DNA of 60,808 nt from Rostrohypoxylon terebratum (Eukaryota > Ascomycota > Sordariomycetes > Xylariales > Hypoxylaceae), in the NCBI GenBank assembly GCA_022497145.1, contig MU385999.1, positions 1 to 60,808 on the forward strand, given 5' to 3'. The first letter of the stretch is position 1, and each line of letters starts with the position of its first letter. This document shows positions 10,793 to 22,124 of the stretch, piece after piece. The position numbers and the translations under genes are program-made. Below the pieces are notes generated by a model that was not told where the DNA came from, searched no databases, and saw only the letters and a program-made list of their open reading frames with translations.

Positions 10793-11681
10793 ATGTCGAC
10801 TTCAAAAGTAGCCATCGTCACTGGCGGGGCATCAGGGTTAGGATTGGCGGTCGCTGAAGTCTTCTCTCAAAAGGGTTGGCGGGTGCACATCTTTGACTTG
10901 AACGAAGCCAGCCTAGATAATTCTGTGTTCCATAAAGTCGATGTAGCCTCATGGGAATCTCTCTCGTCTTCCTTCGATGCCGTGTTCAGAAGCGAGGGTC
11001 GGCTAGATTTTGTTTTTGCAAATGCCGGCGTCATGGAAAAGGGGAAATTCTTCGAAACACATCAGTTCTCATCACCGCCGCCAGAACCAGATGAATCTAG
11101 CATTGATGTCAATCTGAAAGGGATAATCAAGACGAGTTACCTTGCTCAACATTATTTTAGGGCGAATGTAAATGGGGCCAAAGACTGCGTCCTTATTATG
11201 ACATCAAGTATCGCTGGTATCGTGAGTGCCCCTCTTGAAGGTAATCATAACGTTGCCTCCATCTCATCCACTTTAGTACCCTCAAGCAATCACGCCTTTA
11301 TATGCAGCAGCCAAGGCAGGCATCTTGAACTTCATGCGCTCGATCGCTCCGTTGTTCTACCAGGAAGACGGCATAAGAACATACGCTATCTGCCCCGGGT
11401 CTGTACGGACCAACCTACTACCCAAGGAGTTGTGGGATGCATATCCGCAAGAATACTTAACTAAGATGGAAAAAGTTACATCTACTATTGAACCCCTAGT
11501 TGATGGGAGGCAGCTTCAAGATTCCGGGGGGAAGATATTTGAGAAGTCCGATGTTGGTCTGACGGTCGAAATTTTCGTTGACGATGTCTATTTGAGAAGT
11601 CCACCGGATCCTTGTAACGATGGTATGAGATTCATACTGGAACTCATGCGACCGAAGAAGAAAGAAACATCTATAGGATGA
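10793..11681 (+). CDS. Short-chain dehydrogenase/reductase, 15-hydroxyprostaglandin-dehydrogenase-like
   Basis: Predicted exons 10793-11221 and 11277-11681, joined in phase 0 across a 55 bp intron; 277 residues. The classical SDR signatures are present: cofactor motif TGGASGLG near residue 10, NAG in the middle, and the catalytic pair Tyr152/Lys156 in YAAAK just after the splice junction. An NAD(P)-dependent alcohol/ketone oxidoreductase acting in the cytosol is expected. It lies on the plus strand at the left edge of the cluster, separated from the HR-PKS by two broken genes. It could tailor the polyketide, but similar SDRs also occur in primary metabolism, so cluster membership is uncertain. 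Confidence 0.85.
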
Positions 11682-12035
11682 GGATGGAACTTCACTTTTC
11701 TGGTCGCTACATATTTTTGTGAGCCGCTCTGCTAGCGTATACCTTCCCTATACCCGATCAATACCAGCGCCTTTTTTTCTTTTACCAGAGCTAGGGCCTC
11801 AATCCCTCACAAGTTGTAAGACTGGTGTATTCTGGCGTTGGTCAAGTGTGACTTCGGGGGCGTGACTTAGCTGTAGCGCTGCAGGGGAGGCTGCGAGAAT
11901 TGGAGTGCCGGACGGACGTAAGCTGCTTTACAGGGTTCTGTGCTTCTGCTAATGCGTCCTTTTCAGGATGGGCTGGATGGTAAATAACTGCGGAAATAGA
12001 GAGCATATAGCTATATCTACCTCTAGACTCTCAAG
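11682..12035. other. Intergenic region
   Basis: About 350 bp downstream of the SDR. No gene was recognised. Confidence 0.5.
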
Positions 12036-12575
12036 ATGTCTGCTCAAACCCTCAATCGGATGGTATGGCTTCTGTTATATGTCAGTTATTGCCCCCGAGT
12101 CTGGTTGACTTTGCAGCAGAGCAGTTTGGTTACGGTTCTAGGTCCTGTGCTAAGGCCAACGCCTGCAGGATCAACTTTAGGAACACCCGAATCTGAGGTT
12201 ATGCAGTTGTCAAACGAGTATCAAATGATGAGCGAAGGAACGATGTTTCCCTACCTTGTCATCGACTTTAAGACCTAGAACAGTGGCGGGTACAGAGAGG
12301 CCCAACATCAGCTTCTTACAACTTGCGCGACAGCTCTTTCGAGTACGAGGAGTTTGATTAGGGAGACTAATGTCGTCGTTGGAATGTATATCTTAGGCCC
12401 CCGGGTAGAAATGGGTATAATGTGGATGACAGGATCGAGGGATGAACCGGAGTTCTGTTACGGCGGCCTGATGCTGTTTGATACGACTGGAGATGAAGAC
12501 ATTATCACCTTTCAAAACGCTTTAATGGTTTACAGCGCCCCGGTGGAGGGCAGCAATGATGGATTGCTTCTGTAG
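12036..12575 (+). pseudogene. Hypothetical frame broken by one stop codon
   Basis: A single reading frame runs 180 codons from an ATG at 12036 but is interrupted by one TAG at 12276-12278. The sequence on both sides has coding character: FPYLVIDFKT before the stop and NSGGYREAQHQLL after it. The IDFK segment followed by a Gln-containing helix recalls the E/D-x-K strand of PD-(D/E)xK-nuclease-like fungal proteins such as the DUF7924 type, but this is a weak resemblance. Its 3' end overlaps the antisense PKS relic. It is either a decayed gene or a chance frame. Confidence 0.3.
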
Positions 12576-13137
12576 CTGTTAGGGCTCCAGCGGTATAAGC
12601 CCCCGCAATCTCGCCGCTAAAGTGGCCAACTACAGCGGTCGGCGTGATTCCATAGGCCTCGAAGATGTCAATTAGCGCTATTTGACGGCAGTGCAAAGAG
12701 GTTGAGAAAGCTCTGCATTGTTCAGTCGACTTTTTCTAGCTGGTTTGAGAAGCTCTTCCTAACAGAGTAAGATAGACTGTTCCCAATTATGGTTTCTAAA
12801 TGTTGATCCAACGTTTTTATGGTGGAATGGTGGATTTCAACATAAGGTTCGTTTAACTGTAGCAACTCTTTGCCCATAAGCAGCTACTGGGTGCCCTGAC
12901 CTGTGAAAACCATTACCACCCGACGTTAAGCTTCAGGGCTGCTTTAGTGGGTAGCGCAGCGTTCTCAACCACTCCGTTATTAACAATAGCGAATATTCGG
13001 TGCTGTAGATGTTCCCAGGACCCAGGTTCCCTTCTAAAACCTAAAGGGTAGGCTAGGTCGGCAACCTTTTCCAGATATTTTCCTACCCACTCCTTAGGAG
13101 GTGCATTTTGGGTATAAAGGATGCGTTCGTTGTTCAT
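12505..13137 (-). pseudogene. Decayed PKS fragment: KS-AT linker and part of an acyltransferase domain
   Basis: Translated on the minus strand, three frames together show a recognisable HR-PKS segment. A linker piece (DLAYPLGFRREPGSWEHLQ) is followed by the AT start FTGQGTQ at about 12900, then the nucleophile elbow GHFSGEIAGAYTAG at about 12620, then IIAALHRGAVN at about 12540. The copy is dead: a TAG replaces the usual Trp after FTGQGTQ, a TGA follows about 55 codons later, and at least two frameshifts separate the pieces. KS, DH and later domains are absent. It lies on the same strand as the intact HR-PKS, about 340 bp beyond its stop codon, but its sequence differs clearly from that AT, so it is the remnant of another PKS rather than a recent partial copy. 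Confidence 0.75.
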
Positions 13138-13140
13138 GCA

Positions 13141-13474
13141 GCAATTCCGTTTCCGAAGCTGCTTAGCTAATAGTGGTTATGACGGTACTGAGATTACGTA
13201 ATAGAGGGGTATTACAGCCTGTAGCAGGGAAATTTTGATTCTTCCCTTCTTCCCTTCTTCCCTTCTACAACATCAGTGCCAATATAGCCATCCTCCGAGG
13301 CGTAAGGCACGAAATATTATACAACGCCAATTTAGAGTCTGTAAGATGTGCTGCCGATTATAATTTTTTTTTCAAGAATGCCAAACATAGAATAACAGGT
13401 CGTAATACTCAACGTCATCGAAATGGAGGTAATATTCATCTTCCTATCTCTAAGGGCCTCTCTAAGGGCCTCAT
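13141..13474. other. 3' flank of the HR-PKS gene
   Basis: About 330 bp between the HR-PKS stop codon and the PKS relic. It holds a short pyrimidine tandem (TTCTTCCC repeated, about 13236-13265) and a duplicated CTCTAAGGGCC at about 13447-13470. No coding sequence was recognised. Confidence 0.5.
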
Positions 13475-16400
13475 TTATACCGTTTTCACCAACTCACTTT
13501 TCAAAACTACATCCATCGCCAAAGCTGCCAACGACACGCTTTGCATAATAGTAAAAATAGAAACTTCAGCCGCAGCCTGCAACATAAGCATATTACGCAG
13601 CTCCACGGCGACAAGCGAGTCGATACCATATTGTGCTGGGGGTTGTGACAAATCGATATCGTTAGCGGGTAGCATGAAGATATTCGCTAGCTTGGTAGCA
13701 ATGGCTTCGCTAACGAGCTCCACCGCAGCGTCGTGAGATTCTGCACCCGCTAGTTTATGTGCTAGAGTCTGCTCCCTTGACCCATCCGCACTTGCATTCT
13801 GTGAGCTAGACCCTTGGCTATGGTGTTCTCGGTATTTCAGCGCCATGAAGCGCGCATCGCGGGACATCTGCGACATGCCCTGCGGGTCCCATTGCCGGCC
13901 AGGGCCAGTGTTAAGCCCTAATAGGATTTGCGGGTGATCCGTCGAGTGGGTGATGGCTGCTTGGAGCGCTTGTTGGACGGCAGTCTCTGGTACCATCAAG
14001 GTTTCGCCTGCCTGACGCAGGCGATCGGCCACACCTGCTGTCTCAGCCACATATCCAACACCTACTACGGCGCCCAAGTCGATCGATACGCCGGGGAGCC
14101 CGCGAGATTGGCGCCAGTGCGCCATTGCATCCTGATAGGCGTTGCCTGCAGCATAGTTGGACTGACTGACGACGCCAAGAATACCAGAAAAGGACGAAAG
14201 CATGATGAAGAAGTCGAGTGAGCCGGGTTGGGACCACTGCACGTGTAGGTTTCGAGTGCCATAAACCTTCGGCCGAATGCTCGTCTGCCAATCGTCTAAA
14301 CTCATATGTTCAAAGACAGAGTCTCGAAGGACCATGGCGCCTTGTATCACGCCTCGAACTGGTGGTAATCCTTCTTCTTTGCATTTACGAAGTGCCTTGG
14401 CGAGATGTCCTGCAATCGAAACATCACAGTTGACGGCCATAGCTCGACAGCCAGCCTCTCGCAGCTCGGCTACAAATTCAACGCTCTTTTCAGCATTACG
14501 TGATAGCAATATCAGATTTTTAGCCCCGTGGTCGATCAGCCAGTGGGCAATGGAGCGTCCCAATCCGCCGGCGCCGCCTACGAGTAGATACGACGCATCA
14601 GACCTTAGCCGAGTAGTGGCAGCAACACGTGGAAGCACGTCAACCTCTTCATCAGGCTTAGTTGACAGTACAATCTTGCCTATATGTTTGCCGGTCTGTA
14701 GAAGACGGAACGCCTTGGCTGTGTCTGACATCGAGTACGTGATAACCGGGCGGACGGGTGCAAGCACCTGCGCTTGAACAAGCCGGGAAATTTCAGAGAG
14801 GACGCGATGTATATCGCTTCCGCGGTGTCTTAGGAGGGTCATCATATCTAAAGAGCTGTATGATGCAACACGGGTGAACGTCTCCATATTGAGTAGACTG
14901 CTGCCTTCGAGATCCTTCTTACCAATTTCGACAAGATGGCCAAAGGTTGCGAGAACTTCAAAACTCGCCTGTAGCAACGGGCCCGCAAGAGAGTTTAGCA
15001 CCACGTCGACTCCTCGACCATCGGTAGCTGCTAGGATGGCCGTGGCAAATGATGCGTTGCGACTGCTAAAAATGCGTTCGTCGGGGATGCCGTACTCACG
15101 TTTAATAAACTCTCGCTTCTCTTGGGAACCGACGGTGACGTAGATCTCTCCGGCGCCCAAGTACTTAGCTAGCATAAGCGCTGCCTGCCCGACACCCCCG
15201 GCAGCTGCGTGAATCAGAATGGTTTGACCCTGTCGGAATCGCGCAGTATCAACGAGACCGACATAAGCGGTACTGAACACCATTGGTAGCGACGCCGCAT
15301 CCTCGAAGCTCATAGCTTCCGGCATGTGTACCACGCCATGCCAGGAGATCCGCGCGCGGCTGGCGAACGGTCCTAACAGAAGAGCCATGACGCGGTCACC
15401 AACGTGGAAGCCCTGCTTTTGGGCCTCTGTGCCCACGCGCGTGATGATACCAGAGCATTCGAGCCCCATGACGCGTTCTCTTAGCTGACCCATAGCAACC
15501 ATAACGTCCCTGAAGTTAAGACCATACGCTCGTGGCTCTATTTCCACTGTGTCGGGAGCCAGCGGCGAGTCGGAGTCAATATCGTAATCACCAAACGCTA
15601 GTGTATCCAGCAGACCGGGGATGCCGACCTCCAAGCGTAGTGGGCGGTCTTTTTGGAACAGAAGCTCCTTAGTTAGGACTCTCTCGGGATCTTGCCAATC
15701 AATTTTCGGCCGAGTCACTAGCATGCTGTTGCGAGCCGCGTCCTTGTATAATCGCGGAACCAATAATACTCCTTCCCGTAAGGCGTACTCGCACTCGGCG
15801 GGGGACGAGTCGTCTGAATTGGGATTATTAAAGCTTGATTCAATTACCTTAGTGATGGCAGCCAAAGTAGCGTCAAGCGAACTGTCCGAAGCAAGTGGAG
15901 CGCCCAGATCTAGAGAAATGAACCGTCGACCTAGAAACTCGTTTCGTAGTGTACGTAACAAGCCATGGCTCAAGCTAGAGTCCGGGTCTGGACTTTCTAC
16001 AGCCCCTCCAACAGTAATCCAAAGCAGGCCTTTACAGCTGTTGGTCATGGCCTTGATAGCTTGAAAGTAGAGCTGGTCAACGATGTTTAAGATGGGCTGT
16101 GTCACCTCACCCAAGAACACGCAGATCTTGCCGGCGTACAGGCTGCTGTCAATGGCGTCTTCGAGGCCTACTACACGCGGTGCTGACCCACAAGCAGATG
16201 CTTGGATCTTATTCCCCAGAGACTCTATAATGCCAACAGGAGGTAGCGCCTTATTGCTAACGACAAAAACTATGTCATCAGAGAATGCCGGCTTGGGCGC
16301 AGCTGGAACTGTCGACATGATGACGCTGGCTGTGTAGAGGTCATCACTTTCACAATCATGCAAATCCAAATCGACACCAGTAAATCCAGCACCTCTGAAT

Positions 16401-19400
16401 ATGCGATCGGCGAATGGAATCGTGAGGGATGGGCTGGACTGCCGCTCTGGTTCCTCGCTTAACCACCAGCCAGAGAGGAGACCGAAAGTAAATTGCATGT
16501 CGACCTGGTCTTGTGTTGTCTCCATTAACAGCAAAGTACCCCCAGGTTTCATCAGACTGTGCACGTTGGCCATAGTGCGGGCCATGCTTTTAGTTGCGTG
16601 CAGCACCTGGCAAGCCACCACGATATCGTAGCTTGCCAACTTGAAGCCTTGCGATGCCGGATCTTTTTCAATGTCCAACTTATCAAATTCTAGTATATCG
16701 CTCCACTGGGCAAATTCGGTGCGGGCTCCTTCGAAGAAACCTGACGATATATCGGTAAAGTGCCAGGTTGCTGCCAGCGGGCCTCCGTCTGCGGCCGTAC
16801 CGAGCGCCTTGAGCATATGCCGGGTAGCTCCGCCTGTTCCTCCGCCGATCTCTAGAATGCGAGCGCGTGGATTTTTGTGCACAACTTGACGCAACAGTGC
16901 CGCCAGCTGTATGAAGGATGGGCCCATTCGGAATGCTTCATTGTAGTATTTGTATAGCAACCGATCCTCCATCATCACCTCGAGCGGAGGTCGTTCCCCG
17001 CGCAACATAGGGACGAGCTGAGGTCCAAGATGACATACCATCTTGCCTTCGACGCTCTGATCAGTCGCAAGGGCAATTTCGCGCTCGCGCACTTCCTGGC
17101 TGTCAGATGTCCATTTTTCACTGTCAAGAGCCTGTTTGTTTGAAGCTGCAAGGTCTAACTGGTCCTGCATCCAGTGATAGAACATGACGTGATGAGATTC
17201 AAGCTGAGCAATATCCTTGGCCGTGAGGTTTTGTATGGCGTCTTGGCAATAATAGACGCACACTCTTCTCAACCTGATGATGAGGTCCCTGTCCATCTCT
17301 TCTTCAGACCGGCTGAATTGCTTCTTGAACTGTGCTAGCGCCTCTGGCTGCCTCAGCGACAGGTCTGGCGCCCATTCAATCTTAGTGAACAGTTCCTTCT
17401 CCCACTTGTTGGCCTCTTCGTCTACAACACCACTGCTACGTCCCATGGACTGACACACAAGACCTTGCATCTCGAGCACAGGGTTGGAATCGGGTGCATT
17501 TTCGTTATAAACGATAGAATCGGCTTGGAAGTTTTGCGTGCTCGAATGCGTTAAGGACGTGTGGGCTAGAAAAGCGTGCCCAGCCTCGCGACTAATGTCG
17601 CTCGACACCCATAGGCTTTGGATAGAATGGGGCAACTTAGCATCGTCTTCGAGGGATCCGACACCAGGAAGCGTACTGTAGGACGAGAGGATAACGGAGT
17701 CTAGTGTAGTCGGATGCAGCACGTGTTGACAAGGCAGGTCATTCGCCCCTACTGTGTCTGCTACCGTCACGTATGAAATCGATCGCGACTCCTTGCCATC
17801 CTGCTCGATCTTTGTTGTGTTCCTAAATTTCGGGCCATGGCAGATACCTCGAGACCGAAGGCTGGAGAACATTGTCTCGGGATCAATATGCCGTGTGTAT
17901 CGGGATAATGGACGCTTTGTTGGTCTCTGAGTTGTCGACACCAAGGAGTTATCGTTGTAATCAACCGTTACAAAGCCTTTTGCATGAAGTGTCCATCGAC
18001 CATCCAACGTTACGGATGAGACCTCGAAGTGCTTCCAACCTCGAATACCGATAATCTTGTCGCTGGTGTGACTTAAACTAGTTTGAACCTCGATGCCGTC
18101 CTCACTGTCTGGAATCACTAAAGCTGCTAATAATTCAATATCTCGCAGCTTATACCCTACAATCGTCTTATTCCCGGCAGAGTCTTGGAGGTTGGCGAGC
18201 TGTTTTGCGGCTTCGATAGCAAGGCAAACATAGCCAGCTCCAGGGTATACGATATTATTCTGTACCACGTGGTCTCTGAGCCACGGAGACTCGGCAGCCC
18301 GGATGATGTTCCTCCAGGTAGCGACAGCCTCAATGTTTATTCCCGGTACGAGCGTCCCTAGAAGGTCGTGGGGCTCCTGGTCTCGAGCACGGATTGATCG
18401 ATTGATCCGTGATTCCTTCCAATGCTTATGGCTATGGTTCCACGGATACGAGGGAAGGTCGGTGAGCACTCGTAGAGTCTGTTCACCCTGCGGGAAGTTG
18501 ATTTGATGCATATCCAGAGGTAAACCTTCACGCAGTAGATTGGCAGCGGTGGTTCGTACGCTATCAAGGGCATTTTCTTTACGGACCAAAGAACCGTAGT
18601 ATGGTATATCCAAACCCTCAAATTCGGGCAGGGACAGAATCTCTCGGATGGGAGCGGCGAGAGCTGTGTGGGGACCTATTTCAATCAAGACGTCTACATT
18701 GCTGCTTCCTGGCTTCTCGGTACCGCCTAGGACCATGTCAGTGAATGCCTTGACAAATTCGACGGGTTGTGTCAAGCTCTTGACCCAATGCTCTGGATTG
18801 GCAATTTCTTGTAGGCTAGTCATGCGGCTACCGGTGACAGCTGACGAGAATGAGACGGTGGTCGTGTCATCACTAGGCTCTTCGTCATCTTCCTTTCCAT
18901 TCATTCGCTTCTGGAGTAGGTCTAGATAGGGCTTGGCAATGGGTTCCATGTGGTGGGAATGATATCCTGTGTCAACCCTGAGGCGACGTGAAAATTCGCT
19001 TGCTTGTCTGCACAGTTCGTCGAGCTCTTCCACCGCACTTACGTCTCCAGCGATCGTAGTGCTTTGTGGGCTGTTCACACATGCAACGACAGCTTTGCCG
19101 CTAGAGGTCAACTTATCCAAGTATCGTTGTGCCTCGACGGCGCCGAACCCAACAGCTAACATTGCACCTTTCTCTCCCGCTAGACGCATCGTCAGATCGG
19201 CCGCTAAAGCAGCTCGATAGTAAGCAGCCGACATCGCCTGTTCAAGGGTCAACGCTCCAGCGGCGTATGCCGCCGCGATCTCGCCCGATGAGTGGCTCGT
19301 GACAGCGGTCGGCAGAATACCCCACGACTCGAATAATCGAACAAGTGCGATCTGCAATGCGACACATATAGGTATACTCAACGCCGTTGTATTAACTTTA

Positions 19401-21412
19401 CTTTCCTTTTCACTGCGCTGCAGTTCCTCTAGCAGAGACCAGCTAGCTCCCATGGCTTGTAGGTACCATTCTGACTCTTTGAGAGAAGCCTTGAAGACGG
19501 GGTATGCGTCTATCAACTCGCGTCCCATGGCCCACCATTGCGCTCCTTGGCCGGTGAAAACCATGCCGATGCGCGGCCGACGGGTGGGGACACGGACAGG
19601 CGCAAACTTTGGCGAGCTAAGGGACTGAATAACGTCGTCTAGGCTGTTTTCTTGGAACCGTACAGGACTTGCGGCTACCCAAGGGAAAAGCGTGCGGCGC
19701 TCGCCAAGCGTGTAGCTGAGGTTCTGCATTAATTCGGGTACTTCTACCGCCTTGCGGCTTTGAAGGTACTCCTTGAGGTTGCTGACCATGCGCTGACATG
19801 CTTTCTCGTCTCGCGCGCTGAGGACGAGCACTGTGCTATGATCGTGGTCGCCGCTGGTCCCACGGCTGACAGGTGTGACGTATGGATCAGCCTCCTCTAG
19901 TATGACATGGGCGTTGGTTCCGCCGTAGCCAAAATTGTTGAGCGATGCGCGACGCGGTTGGTTTGGTGCAGTCGCTGGCCACTTCTCCAGTTCTGTGGCT
20001 ACCTTAAGGCGCCACTCGTCGAGAGCCAGCTTTGGGTTCGGCTCCTTGAAGTTGATACTTGGGGGGATCTGACCTTTCTCCAAAGCCAACACTATCTTGA
20101 TCAAACTCGCTAGCCCGGAAGCTGCCTCTGTGTGGCCGATATTTGTCTTCAGCGACCCGATTCGCAGTGCGTTCTCCCGAGATGATCCGCCAAATACGGC
20201 AGCGATAGCACGGGCTTCAATTGGATCACCCGTTGGCGTCCCCGTACCATGGGCCTCAAAATATTGAGTATGCTTCGGGTCGATCCCGGCGCGGCGGTAA
20301 CACTCGTGCATGAGCTCTTCCTGTGCACCCTGCGACGGTGTCGTAATCGTCTCCGTTTTTCCATCTTGATTTAAGCCCGTCTCGCGGATTACGGCGCGTA
20401 TAGGATCACCGCATGCCAACGCGTCATTGAGCCGCTTGATAACGATGGTTGCTACGCCCTCACCACGACCATACCCGTTGGCCCGCGAGTCAAAAGCGTA
20501 AGACTTGCCATCAGGTGAAAGCATTCCTAAGGACCCAAACACCTTGAACATATCTGGTCCCAGCAGCAAGTTCGAGCCGCTCACAATAGACATGTCGGCT
20601 TCTCGCGCACGCAGGCTAGCAACTGCCTGGTGCAACGCCACGAGGGTCGTGGAACATCCAGTGTCTACTGTCATACTCGCACCCCGTAGATCGAAGAAAT
20701 GGGATATGCGATTTGATGACATGGCTGAAAAAGTGCCAATAGGAAGAAATCGCGGCAGCTGATCCTCATCTCTGATCATTCCCTCGTGGTAGTCGTGAGA
20801 GAATACGCCCGCAAACACCGAAGTGTTAGACCCCGTAACTCTGGAGAGCGGGAGACCAGCTGTGGCAATTGAAATTTGGTTAGAATCATATCGGCGATCG
20901 AGGGGGACCAGGGGTGGTGTTCGTTACTTACCATTTTCTAGGGCTTCGTAAGCAGACTCCAGCTGTAGTCGAAATTGAGGGTCGATTGCCTAAATTCTCA
21001 TCTTAGTTTCATCATTTCATGTGCTATAGACTGGCAACTACACCGACCGACGCAGTTTCGGCAGAGAAGTTGAAAAACGCAGCATCGAACAGACCGACGT
21101 CTTCCTCTATGAAGTGTGCTCCCTTGATATTCGTCTATACATTTCTACACGTCAGCTTTAAGCTTCGATGTATGTAGGCATATTACTTATGATATTTGGT
21201 TCAAGTAGACTCACGGTGCTAATCTTTTCATGGTTCGGGTGATGGGTACCCTTCACATTGAACCGAGATACGGGGACCTCGGACCATGCACTCCTGCCTT
21301 CAGCTAACATCTCCCATAGCTTCTCGGCGTTGCTGGCGCTGCCAGCAAACTTACAGCTCAAGCCAATTATGGCAATTGGCTCGCTTGCCCATGAGTTGCT
21401 AATAGTCTCCAT
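13475..21412 (-). CDS. Highly reducing iterative polyketide synthase (KS-AT-DH-CMeT-ER-KR-ACP)
   Basis: Predicted exons 21412-21215, 21134-21048, 20989-20932 and 20859-13475 restore the KS start and give 2575 residues, normal for the family. Domains in order: KS with Cys183 (DTGCSTT) and EAHGTGT; malonyl-type AT with Ser638; DH with His978 in DHVVQNNIVYP; C-methyltransferase motif LEIGGGTGG near 1451; ER with AAAGGVGQAA near 1998; KR with VGGAGGLG near 2208 and Tyr near 2349; one C-terminal ACP with Ser near 2529 (GIDSLVA). There is no thioesterase, so the chain must be handed on, most simply to the SAT of the NR-PKS at 44273. Oddities: the AT elbow reads SHSSG instead of GHSSG, the DH HxxxGxxxxP Gly is Asn, and the second DH motif reads DSVIL where Gln or His is usual. 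ER and KR look intact. The donor of intron 2 is non-typical (GTCGGT), with an alternative GTAGTT six bases on. Confidence 0.96.
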
Positions 21413-22124
21413 TGTGTTTGGTCTTGGGCAAAGGTCTATACTGAAGTCGTTATGGAGGAGAAAGATAACATGGTGAGTTATTAAAAAAAAACGGGCTGAA
21501 ATGATATTTTACATAGAGCATAGGTAGTGTTCACCTTGGTGTCTTCATCATTCGAATAGTCATAATTATAGCCCGAGCAAAACATCTTCCTGCCTATATC
21601 ATCCTGTTGCAAAGTCCGGATCCTCGAAATCATCATTCAAACAACATCACGCCGCTTGCTTACTACCTAGGTGCTTACCTAGGTCCTAGGTACCTACCTA
21701 CCTACCTAAACGCCTTATCTCTCCAGTCAGATTTTGGCAAGGTAGAGATTTCAACGAACTGTCGCCGGCGCAAAGTCATAGGATCCGGAAAACTAAGAAA
21801 ATCGAAGAAAAGAAAACCGGCGTAATGAAATGACTAACGATCAGCCGGTATTAGTTCCGATAAAAAGTCCGGTTATTTCTAATCCACCGGAGTTTAAATG
21901 CCGAAAAAGCCTGGCCTGCATGAACCCAAGGAGTCCTCCTGTGTTCGAAAGTAAGACTAGCCCCAATGTCCTTGAAAATTAGCAATGGTATCTTCTTGCC
22001 TCTGAGGTTTAAGACACATATTGAATCTTTTACTCGACACAAGTCTAAGCGACTGGGTTCCATATGGCCATCCGACAAGCCCGTCATTAATGTTGGTTTC
22101 CATTCTCGCCGTTACTTCGCAGAC
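21413..22124. promoter_or_regulatory. Shared divergent promoter of the HR-PKS and MDR reductase genes
   Basis: The HR-PKS runs left from 21412 and the MDR gene runs right from 21966 or 22125, so 550-710 bp serve both. The region holds two palindromic TCCGGA sites (21615-21620 and 21784-21789), a spaced CCGG pair at about 21869-21893, and a CCTA/TAGG repeat at about 21664-21710. CGG/CCG half sites are typical targets of Zn2Cys6 regulators, so these are candidate operator sites. That assignment is inference. Confidence 0.5.
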
